Assembly (NCBI GenBank): GCA_016213305.1
Contig: JACRAV010000084.1
Coordinates: 1 to 6,451, forward strand
Direction of reading: 5' to 3'
Length of the DNA: 6,451 nt
Source: Candidatus Zixiibacteriota bacterium
Lineage (GTDB): Bacteria > Zixibacteria > MSB-5A5 > GN15 > FEB-12
Part shown: in pieces, positions 1 through 5,536 of the stretch
How the letters are laid out: the number at the start of each line of letters is the position of its first letter
Position numbering within the stretch: the stretch's first letter is position 1
Program-made: the position numbers and the translations under genes
The notes under the pieces: generated by a model
Told to the model about the DNA's origin: nothing
Databases searched by the model: none
What the model saw: the letters and a program-made list of their open reading frames with translations, nothing else

Positions 1-1163
1 AGCACGCCGATCTCTCTCTTGCGCTCCAGAATCGACATGACCATCGTGTTGATAATCCCCAGCGAAGCAGTCACCAGCGCAATCAGCCCGATCGCCCCGA
101 GCGCCAGATCGAAATAGAAAAAGAACTTCTGAATCTCCTCGAACCGCTCGGCATAGCTGAAGGTCCGATACCCCATGGCCTCGACATTTTTCCGGATGGT
201 CGAGTGCGGCATGGTCGGATCGACGTCGAGAGTGACCTGCGAATAGGTGCGCGTGCTGGTGTCCTGTGATGTCGGAAAGAACGAACCGCCGGAGACCATG
301 CCGATCAGATCGGTCATCTCGCCGGTAAATCCGGCGTTGGTGAGTCGCCGCGCTCTCTGTGTCGGAATGATCACCGCCTCCACCGACATGCGGCGCGCCC
401 GGCCTTCCTTGAGAATGCCACAAACCACAAAAGTGTCGGCGACCGTGGCGCGGGCGCTCAAATATCCATTCATAAACCGTTGGAGCGCGGCGCCGGCCTC
501 GGTGCCGATAATCCGCCGACGATACGCGCGCGAAGCGACCGCCGAGTCGAAATTGATACGCTCGATTCGGTCCTCCAGTCGTTCGCCGCGGTCCTGCACA
601 ACGTGCGCCAATCCGCTGTCGAGCGACGACACTTTCACCGCGACAATCACGGTGTCGCCGACCAGATGTTCGGTCGTATCCACCCCCAGCTTCCTGGCGA
701 AATCGGCGGTGACGACGATTTCGTTCGAGGAGTCGGACTCGAACGGTTTGCCGGATTCGATCCGGGAGAAAATCTTAAGCCGGGAGGCCGAAATGGAAAG
801 CGCCTGGGCGGTGGTGCGGACGGTGGAATCGCCACGAGTCACATACACCGCGAAGGGGTCGTACGGAAAGGCCAGATTGACCCCGGGTATCACCGCCAGC
901 GAGTCGAGCGCGCGCTCATCGAGCGGCGGGCGCGGCAGAGTGTCTTTGACCTGCGACGAATCGCGCGGATAGACCTGAATGGTGTTGAACAGTCCGAGAT
1001 CGTTGAACTGGTCGGTGACCAACTGCTGATTGCCCGCCCCGAACGACAGCATCGAAACAAAAGCGGCGATGGCAATCACCACCCCCGAAGTCGTCAGAAA
1101 AGTGCGGAGTTTCATCCGCCACAGGTTCCCCGTCGAAATGGCGATCAGATCGCGGAAGGTCAT
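1..1163 (-). CDS. MacB/FtsX-family ABC transporter permease, 3' part outside window
   Basis: Inner-membrane permease of the MacB/LolCE/FtsX class (type VII ABC systems), which couples cytoplasmic ATP hydrolysis to work on periplasmic substrates such as lipoproteins, toxins or peptides. The start is the ATG at 1163-1161, giving 387 visible codons before the window edge. Residues 1-20 form the amphipathic cytoplasmic start (MTFRDLIAISTGNL). TM1 is about 22-44 (FLTTSGVVIAIAAFVSMLSFG). A large periplasmic domain of the MacB_PCD type spans about 45-345. TM2 is about 347-376, followed by the family's cytoplasmic motif SILERKREIGV at 377-387, where the sequence stops. Two further TM helices are expected beyond the edge. 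The start overlaps the ATPase stop (ATGA) and has a good Shine-Dalgarno, so the two subunits are translationally coupled. About 70 polar, charged residues (roughly 175-244) sit between two strand-like segments of the periplasmic domain and look like an insertion. Family call is confident; the substrate is unknown. No fused ATPase domain is present, unlike classical MacB. Confidence 0.93.
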   Translation of the reverse strand, partial: MTFRDLIAISTGNLWRMKLRTFLTTSGVVIAIAAFVSMLSFGAGNQQLVTDQFNDLGLFNTIQVYPRDSSQVKDTLPRPPLDERALDSLAVIPGVNLAFPYDPFAVYVTRGDSTVRTTAQALSISASRLKIFSRIESGKPFESDSSNEIVVTADFARKLGVDTTEHLVGDTVIVAVKVSSLDSGLAHVVQDRGERLEDRIERINFDSAVASRAYRRRIIGTEAGAALQRFMNGYLSARATVADTFVVCGILKEGRARRMSVEAVIIPTQRARRLTNAGFTGEMTDLIGMVSGGSFFPTSQDTSTRTYSQVTLDVDPTMPHSTIRKNVEAMGYRTFSYAERFEEIQKFFFYFDLALGAIGLIALVTASLGIINTMVMSILERKREIGV

Positions 1164-1906
1164 TGGGCCGGTCCTCCCACAAGGGCGTCATCGACCACCC
1201 GGCCATAGTGCATCCTGATGATCCTCTGCGCATAGGTGCGCGCCAGGTCCAGGTTGTGCGTCACCATGACGACCGTCAGCCCCGACCGGTTCAGGTCGGC
1301 TAATAGTTCGACAATCTGCCGAGAGTTGTCTTCGTCGAGATTGCCGGTCGGTTCGTCGGCGAAGAGTATTTCGGGATGCTTTACAATGGCCCTCGCCAGC
1401 GCCACTCTCTGCTGTTCGCCGCCGGAGAGATCGGCCGGGCGATGGGTCATGCGGTCGGCCAGCCCGAGGCGGTCTAGGATGGCAGAGGCCAGACGGTGCC
1501 GCTCCCTGGGCGGCGTATGGTTGAACAGAAGGGCCGCCTCGACGTTCTGCAAAGCGGTGTAATGGGCGATGAGATTGAACGACTGAAAGACGATCCCCAC
1601 CCGGCGCGCCCGATAGGTCGAAAGCTCGCGTCGCGACCGGGATCCGAGCGGGGTGCCGTCGATTTCGATTTCTCCGCCGGAGGGGGTATCAAGCCCGGCC
1701 AGCAAATTGAGCAAAGTTGATTTCCCGGACCCGGACGACCCCACCACGCTCACGAACTCGTTTCGATTCACCGCCAGCGAGACGGTATCAACGGCGCGGA
1801 CTTCGCTTTGCCCCCGGCGGTAGTAGCGGCACAGGTTGATGGTGCGGATCAGGGGATCGGACGACATACGTTGTAGTATACGATGGAACTGGGTCGAAAG
1901 ATACAT
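1160..1906 (-). CDS. ABC transporter ATP-binding protein, MacB/LolD type
   Basis: Cytoplasmic ATPase that powers the adjacent permease. The longest frame is 248 residues. The motifs are complete: Walker A GSSGSGKST at 56-64, Q-loop glutamine 108 (VFQSFNL), signature LSGGEQQ at 160-166, Walker B ILFADEPTGNLD at 180-191 with catalytic Glu185, and switch His217 (VTHN). SGGEQQRVALARAI and DEPTGNLD are hallmarks of the LolD/MacB/FtsE subgroup rather than nutrient importers. The start is uncertain. The ATG at 1906 lacks a Shine-Dalgarno and adds 13 residues of poor family likeness. The ATG at 1867-1865 (MSSDPLIRT) gives 235 residues, close to the usual family length of about 220-235, so I prefer it; it has no Shine-Dalgarno either. 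The stop TGA at 1162-1160 overlaps the permease start by four bases. A terminator separates the gene from the secreted-protein gene upstream, so it probably starts its own operon. The product should form a dimer bound to two permease copies. Confidence 0.95.
   Translation of the reverse strand: MYLSTQFHRILQRMSSDPLIRTINLCRYYRRGQSEVRAVDTVSLAVNRNEFVSVVGSSGSGKSTLLNLLAGLDTPSGGEIEIDGTPLGSRSRRELSTYRARRVGIVFQSFNLIAHYTALQNVEAALLFNHTPPRERHRLASAILDRLGLADRMTHRPADLSGGEQQRVALARAIVKHPEILFADEPTGNLDEDNSRQIVELLADLNRSGLTVVMVTHNLDLARTYAQRIIRMHYGRVVDDALVGGPAQ
1172..1178 (-). promoter_or_regulatory. Shine-Dalgarno of the permease gene
   Basis: On the minus strand GGGAGGA lies eight bases before the permease ATG (1163-1161) and inside the last codons of the ATPase gene. 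With the ATGA stop/start overlap it fixes the permease start and indicates coupled translation of the two subunits. It also shows that this organism uses canonical Shine-Dalgarno sites. Confidence 0.75.
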
Positions 1907-1970
1907 GATTGGGTGGGGGGCGGATTAGCAAGGCAGGTTGTCCAGATGCTCTTCTTCGAATACTCCCGAC
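1907..1970 (-). promoter_or_regulatory. Leader region of the ABC operon, promoter not resolved
   Basis: This short stretch between the terminator and the longest ATPase frame should hold, or lie next to, the ABC operon promoter. I see no -35/-10 pair of good quality in it. The best -10-like hexamer, TATACT on the minus strand, lies downstream at 1880-1875, seven bases before the preferred ATG at 1867; no matching -35 is visible at 16-18 bases. An in-frame stop (TAA) precedes the upstream ATG at 1906, so the coding frame cannot extend further into this stretch. Confidence 0.3.
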
Positions 1971-2004
1971 GAAGAAAATGGCGCCGGGGGTTGCCCGGCG
2001 CCAT
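1971..2004 (-). terminator. Rho-independent terminator after the secreted-protein gene
   Basis: A perfect 11-bp inverted repeat, ATGGCGCCGGG (1978-1988) and CCCGGCGCCAT (1994-2004), closes a 5-base loop. On the minus strand the stem is followed directly by TTTCTTC (1977-1971), and the tail begins with the stem's own last T. It lies 23 bases past the TGA at 2030-2028. The plus-strand side is followed by GAAAATCG, with no T run, so termination works for minus-strand transcription only. A second, weaker 7-bp hairpin (1952-1958 with 1970-1976) uses the same T-rich tail bases. Confidence 0.85.
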
Positions 2005-2027
2005 GAAAATCGCAATTCAGACTTGTG

Positions 2028-5000
2028 TCATTGTCCGCACATGACCGGGGGAGCGAAGTTCGGATTGTAGAGATAGGAGATGAGCCAGCTCAGGTCCGAG
2101 GCATCAATGCCGTCCAGGCCGTCGATATTCCCCTCCTCGGCACAGCACAACGGTCTCAAGCTGATAAACAGGTTGTCGATCAGCGCGGTCAGGTCGGAGA
2201 TATCAATACTGTTTGTAGGGTCGCAATCGACATTCCCCCTGATGCCGGAGCAACAGCCGCTGGAAATGTACAAGGCGTAATGGTGCCACCATTCGCCGGG
2301 TTGGCCGTCGATAACTTCGCGGACCCGCCAGTAGTACACGGCCTCGCGATCGAGAGCGTTTTTGAGGAAATATTTCGACTCCGTCAGTCCCTGAACGTCC
2401 TCGATCAGCGACCGGAAATCGGTGTATTTGGACAACTGGAAGTCATAGGTCAGTCCTCCCCGGGCGCGTTTGGCCAGTCCGGTCCAGTCGATCACCGGCT
2501 GGCTGTTGGGGGTCGCGATACCGCTCTGCGGGCTGATCGCCGGGACCTGTTCGACCCGGAAATAGTACACCGCGCTGTCGTTGGTTCGCGGTGACGCGGC
2601 GGCGCTTCCGCCTGAGAGCTGGTCGCTGTTGAGGGCCACGGTCGCCTGCTGGGAGCCGTCCACCCCGACCGCCACGCTGTACACCGGATTGGTGACATTG
2701 GGTTGGGGCTGAACGACAATCGTATATTCGCCGTCGATCATATTGTAATCGACTGTCCGATCATCGAGCATATTGTTCTGATCGACGTCGAGTTGCCAGT
2801 AGAAGGACCCGGACACGGTGCTTCCACCGTCGGATATCCAGTAATCGTCCGGATTGTACACCTGGAGTGACACCTGCGAACTTCCGGAGGCGGGGGCACG
2901 AAGGTACCCGGAGGCGCTGTGCACGCCGGAAAAGGCCGTAACCACCATTTCATCGTTCAGTACCGGTTCATCGGGCGGAGTGCTGTACATGATGGTGATC
3001 GGCCCGGGACCCTGATACGCACCGGTGATAAAGTCGGGGTTACCGTCGCGGTCCAGATCGCCGCTGGCCATCGCCACCGTGTTTCCGGCCGGATGCGGAT
3101 AGAGGGTCTCGGACTGCCGAGGGAAATTCCCCAGACCGTCGCCGTACAGCACGATCACTTTTTCATCCAGAGCTGATCCGGACGACACCGCCACGTCGAG
3201 ATTGTAGTCCCGATCGACATCGGCAATGAGGGCGCTTACGGCTTCCCCATGAAGCAAGGTCGTGTACACATTTTTGAAGCCGCCGAGTCCGTCGCCAAAA
3301 CCAACTGTCACCCGGCTGTGCTCAATCGAATCGGCGCCTAAAAACGCGACACAGGCGATATCGGGGACGCCGTCCTTGTCCAGATCGCCCACGCTGGCCG
3401 TGGGCGGTACAGTACTAATGTTATGATCGACAAACAACGAACCGGCGGGTGCGAAACCGCCGATACGGTCGTTTAGATAAATAGTCGTCGAGTCCTGATG
3501 GCGGATGGCCAGATCGTCCCAGCCATCGACATTGAAATCAGCGACGTTGATGCCTTCGGCAATGAAATCCGCTACCGGCTGAGCCGCGCTGGCCTTACCA
3601 GGGCCGCCATATATGATGGTACCGTTGCCAAGGATGATATCCGCATACTGGTCGCCGTTGATATGTCCGGAGGCGATCGACGTGATCGGCGCGCCGGCAT
3701 ACGGGGTCGAATCGACGCCGAACGACCGATTCCCTTTGTTCAGCAGAAGATACACGTACTGCCCGTCGATACTGCCGACCGCGGCGATATCCGGCATGGT
3801 GTCGGCGTTGAAGAAGTCGATCACCATCGGCGTGCTCCGGGCGCCCAGAAGTCTGACCGGCGCGTCGAACAATCCTCCCGAATGGCCGAAGGCGACCCAG
3901 AGACCGCCCAGGTCCGTCGTCGCGTTGCCGCTGGATGAATAGACGATATCGGTATAATTATCCTGATCGAAATCGGACGAGTTCATGTACTTGATATCCG
4001 CCTGATATTGCTGGGTCGGCACAAACGACGTATCGTTGAAGATTGCCAGGATGCTGTGATTGGCGGTGACATTGGAAAACGTGAAGTCAGCCAGCTTGCC
4101 TTTCGATTCACCATCAACCACAATATCATTCACCAGATATCCGGGGTCGGGCGTGAAGGTGAACGCCTGATCGCTCCCGTACGGCACCGGCACCGGGCCG
4201 GATGGGCTGATCGTCCCGTGAGCCAGCGCTGACGCCGTAATGAAGTAGATATGGACGGCGAAGGTGGCGTTGATCGTATGATTCGATGAGATGTTCTTAA
4301 AGGTATAGTTCGAGACCGGGCCGATCGATGAATCGTCCACGACGACATCAGCAATGTAATGCCCGACATCCGGCGTGATCGCCAGGGCCAGCGAATCGCC
4401 GAAGGAAACGCCGATGATGCCCGAGGGCGAAATTGTGCCGTGCTCCCCGGCGGTGGCGGTCACGGTAAAGTTGTTGATAGCAAACGTCGCGGAAATCGTG
4501 TGACCGGCGACCACCTGATGAAAGGTATAACTGGTCTGGGCGCCGATCGAACTGCCGTCCACCAAGACATCGACGATGTGATATCCGACGTCGGGCGTTA
4601 TCGTGAAGCTCTGATCGGATGAGTCGGTAACGGTGACCAGACCCGACGGACTGATCGTTCCGCCCGGTCCCGCCGAGGCGGAAATGGTGTGCGTCACGGG
4701 GACGGGCACCGTAAAACAGAACTTCCCTCCCCACTGGGGACGAAGGGAGCCGACCGACGAATTGGTTTTCCAGTCCCACAGATAGAGCGGCGAAATCGAC
4801 AATGAATCCAGACAAATGGTTTTGCCGGTATCTGAAAGATTCAGCAGGACGCCGACCAAAAAGGCGCCGTCGTAGGTTCCCGGAGTGAGAAACTTCTTGG
4901 GTTGCCCGGTGGTTTTGAACCCGACTGAATCGGGGCTGACATTGTCGGCCCACACCGTTGAGACGACGTTGTCCCCCCAGCTTTCCATCAGCACCGGCGA

Positions 5001-5309
5001 AATAGAAGCTTTCACCGTATCCCAAACCGCCCCGTTCGGGGTTGTAATCTGGAAGGCATTGGTGAAACCGGAGACTTTGGTGCCATAGGCCGGATCGAGA
5101 CTCTCGATCTTCAGAGCGATCCGGAACGTGAAGGTCCCGGTATCACCGCTGAACCCCCCGGTCACGTTCGTGACATATATCTTACCCGTAAGCGCGGCGG
5201 CATCGCTTGGATTTTGCCAGCCGTCGGATTTCACGCCGGGCGCATCGCCGGCCAAGACCCCGGAAGAAAGACATGTCGCCGCAATCAGAATTATCAGTGC
5301 TCTGTTCAT
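2028..5309 (-). CDS. Secreted multidomain protein: InlB-B-like repeats, FG-GAP propeller, FnIII-like, dockerin-like C-terminus
   Basis: Complete 1093-residue exported protein of unknown role, probably extracellular or surface-bound. Residues 1-20 are a signal peptide (MNRALIILIAATCLSSGVLA) with likely cleavage at VLA/GDA. Residues about 30-205 are an unassigned beta-rich domain ending in GKTICLDSL and GGKFCFTV. Residues 207-428 are three 74-residue repeats with GTISPSG, ITPD-GY and VVDG-type motifs. Residues about 430-780 hold seven FG-GAP/VCBS-like repeats with aspartate-rich loops, predicted to form a seven-bladed propeller. Residues about 785-915 are an unassigned beta-rich domain (FYWQLDVDQNN at 836-846). 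Residues about 921-1017 resemble fibronectin III (VYYWRVREV at 991-999). Residues 1019-1093 are a dockerin-like pair of EF-hand loops. No catalytic motif is visible, so adhesion, scaffolding or matrix binding is the best inference. The ATG at 5309 is chosen for the signal peptide. Its nearest purine-rich site (AAAGGG, 5330-5325) is 15 bases away, long for a Shine-Dalgarno. A strong terminator follows and the gene looks monocistronic. Confidence 0.93.
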   Translation of the reverse strand: MNRALIILIAATCLSSGVLAGDAPGVKSDGWQNPSDAAALTGKIYVTNVTGGFSGDTGTFTFRIALKIESLDPAYGTKVSGFTNAFQITTPNGAVWDTVKASISPVLMESWGDNVVSTVWADNVSPDSVGFKTTGQPKKFLTPGTYDGAFLVGVLLNLSDTGKTICLDSLSISPLYLWDWKTNSSVGSLRPQWGGKFCFTVPVPVTHTISASAGPGGTISPSGLVTVTDSSDQSFTITPDVGYHIVDVLVDGSSIGAQTSYTFHQVVAGHTISATFAINNFTVTATAGEHGTISPSGIIGVSFGDSLALAITPDVGHYIADVVVDDSSIGPVSNYTFKNISSNHTINATFAVHIYFITASALAHGTISPSGPVPVPYGSDQAFTFTPDPGYLVNDIVVDGESKGKLADFTFSNVTANHSILAIFNDTSFVPTQQYQADIKYMNSSDFDQDNYTDIVYSSSGNATTDLGGLWVAFGHSGGLFDAPVRLLGARSTPMVIDFFNADTMPDIAAVGSIDGQYVYLLLNKGNRSFGVDSTPYAGAPITSIASGHINGDQYADIILGNGTIIYGGPGKASAAQPVADFIAEGINVADFNVDGWDDLAIRHQDSTTIYLNDRIGGFAPAGSLFVDHNISTVPPTASVGDLDKDGVPDIACVAFLGADSIEHSRVTVGFGDGLGGFKNVYTTLLHGEAVSALIADVDRDYNLDVAVSSGSALDEKVIVLYGDGLGNFPRQSETLYPHPAGNTVAMASGDLDRDGNPDFITGAYQGPGPITIMYSTPPDEPVLNDEMVVTAFSGVHSASGYLRAPASGSSQVSLQVYNPDDYWISDGGSTVSGSFYWQLDVDQNNMLDDRTVDYNMIDGEYTIVVQPQPNVTNPVYSVAVGVDGSQQATVALNSDQLSGGSAAASPRTNDSAVYYFRVEQVPAISPQSGIATPNSQPVIDWTGLAKRARGGLTYDFQLSKYTDFRSLIEDVQGLTESKYFLKNALDREAVYYWRVREVIDGQPGEWWHHYALYISSGCCSGIRGNVDCDPTNSIDISDLTALIDNLFISLRPLCCAEEGNIDGLDGIDASDLSWLISYLYNPNFAPPVMCGQ
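2031..2255 (-). other. Dockerin-like double EF-hand module, cysteine rich
   Basis: Residues 1019-1093 of the secreted protein. The first loop is GNVDCDPTNSIDISDL (1025-1040), with N1026, D1028, D1030, D1036 and D1039 as likely calcium ligands. The second is GNIDGLDGIDASDL (1060-1073), with N1061, D1063, D1066, D1069 and D1072. Each loop is followed by a hydrophobic helix (TALIDNLF and SWLISYLY), as in dockerin type I duplicated motifs. The second loop is slightly shorter and irregular. Six cysteines (1019, 1020, 1029, 1055, 1056, 1091) lie in this module, including two CC pairs, which is unusual for classical clostridial dockerins and suggests disulfides. In cellulosomes dockerins bind cohesins; whether this one has a cohesin partner is unknown. 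Confidence 0.8.
2259..2549 (-). other. Fibronectin type III-like domain
   Basis: Residues about 921-1017 of the secreted protein. The order of segments fits an FnIII fold: proline-rich first strand (ISPQSGIATPNSQPVIDW), TYDFQLSKYTDF, then the YYWRVREVIDGQPGEWWHH strand pair typical of late FnIII strands. It probably spaces the propeller away from the terminal dockerin-like module. Recognised by pattern only. Confidence 0.6.
2970..4022 (-). other. Seven FG-GAP/VCBS-like repeats, predicted beta-propeller
   Basis: Residues about 430-780. Seven aspartate-rich loops fall at residues 446-454 (DFDQDNYTD), 499-507 (FFNADTMPD), 549-557 (HINGDQYAD), 591-599 (DFNVDGWDD), 642-650 (DLDKDGVPD), 697-705 (DVDRDYNLD) and 751-759 (DLDRDGNPD), spaced 42-55 residues apart. 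Each is followed by a strand ending in a blade-like motif such as VAFGHSGGLF, VGFGDGLGGF or VLYGDGLGNF. This matches the integrin-alpha-like FG-GAP family, where DxDxDG loops bind calcium. In blades 2 and 3 the first aspartate is replaced (F499, H549). Seven repeats fit a closed seven-bladed propeller. Confidence 0.85.
4026..4691 (-). repeat. Three in-frame 222-bp (74-residue) coding repeats, divergent InlB-B-like
   Basis: Residues 207-280, 281-354 and 355-428 form three tandem units in exact 74-residue register. GTISPSG starts at residues 217, 291 and 365. Each unit runs: hydrophobic strand, GTISPSG, a variable strand, ITPD/FTPD with GY or GH, a VxVD strand, YTF or FTF, then H(T/S)I-A-F. This matches the divergent InlB B-repeat (Flg_new-like) family, a small beta-domain common in bacterial surface proteins. 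The nucleotide sequences have diverged although the protein register is kept, so the duplication is old and under selection. Not a DNA-level array. Confidence 0.88.
4695..5222 (-). other. Unassigned N-terminal domain of the secreted protein
   Basis: Residues about 30-205, directly after the signal peptide. Visible landmarks are YVTNVTGGFSGDTGTFTFRIAL (45-66), GFTNAFQITTPNGAVWDTV (81-99), a long WADNVSPDSVGF segment (120-131), LTPGTYDGAFLVGVLLNL (141-158), GKTICLDSL (162-170) and GGKFCFTV (194-201). Alternating hydrophobic strands and many glycines suggest a beta-sandwich, with C166 and C198 as a possible disulfide. From memory, similar 'TNGFRVYSPDGA ... GETICLDS ... GPHCF' domains recur in secreted dockerin-bearing proteins of Zixibacteria-like genomes, but I cannot name a family or function. 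Confidence 0.5.
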
Positions 5310-5536
5310 AGAATGTCGTCGTTACCCTTTCCGTCCTAAAGAAATCGTTGCCAAACCATCAATCGGTTTTCACGACGCACGGTGTCATGATTCGAGAAGT
5401 GTTCGTAAATCCGGCGTTTTCGCAGACGTGTCAATATACTACGGGTAATAAGTCCAGCAAAGCCCGATTTGTCAATAAAATAGTCTAAAGGGGTCCATTA
5501 AATTGGCAAGGTCGCAGGGACGGCGAAGGGGGGCGC
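5310..5536 (-). promoter_or_regulatory. Intergenic region with the probable promoter of the secreted-protein gene
   Basis: The gap of 227 bp is more A/T-rich than its surroundings between about 5340 and 5515. On the minus strand it holds two exact TTGACA hexamers, at 5475-5470 and 5434-5429, 41 bp apart. The upstream one has TATTAC at 5450-5445 (19-base spacing, 4/6 to TATAAT). A better -10 (TATATT, 5438-5433, 5/6) has only TTTGCT or TTGCTG upstream at 17 or 16 bases. Either choice gives an untranslated leader of more than 100 bases. A small inverted repeat (AAACC/GGTTT around 5353-5369) lies in that leader. I see no clear terminator for the TPR gene here. Confidence 0.4.

Noticed and set aside
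247..1208. Two long plus-strand open frames of about 240 codons opposite the permease
   Set aside because: They overlap each other and the clearly homologous permease on the other strand. Their proteins are arginine/serine-rich with no motifs, typical of antisense shadows in G+C-rich coding DNA.
916..1233. Minus-strand open frame of 105 codons across the ATPase/permease junction
   Set aside because: It lies in a different frame from both real genes, which have complete family motifs there, and it shows no recognisable protein features.
2025..2594. Plus-strand open frame of 189 codons opposite the C-terminus of the secreted protein
   Set aside because: The opposite strand encodes FnIII-like and dockerin-like modules with clear motifs; this frame is compositional shadow.
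4026..4691. Possible CRISPR-like or DNA-level tandem repeat array
   Set aside because: The period is 222 bp and coding, the nucleotide identity between units is modest, and there are no short conserved repeats with unique spacers.
4348..5025. Minus-strand open frame of 225 codons within the secreted-protein gene, shifted frame
   Set aside because: Low-complexity R/G/S/H-rich translation out of frame with the well-supported repeat domain. No frameshift is needed because the main frame is intact throughout.
5250..5309. Lipoprotein signal at IAATC (residue 13)
   Set aside because: The residues before Cys13 do not fit the lipobox well and the hydrophobic core continues to a good VLA/GDA cleavage site, so ordinary signal peptidase cleavage is more likely.
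5353..5369. Inverted repeat AAACC...GGTTT in the leader of the secreted-protein gene as a riboswitch or operator
   Set aside because: Only five base pairs with no conserved riboswitch landmarks; such repeats arise by chance.
5485..5536. Terminator for the TPR gene
   Set aside because: I looked for a G+C-rich stem followed by a T run after the TAA at 5537 and found none. The C-rich stretch has no complementary arm of useful length.
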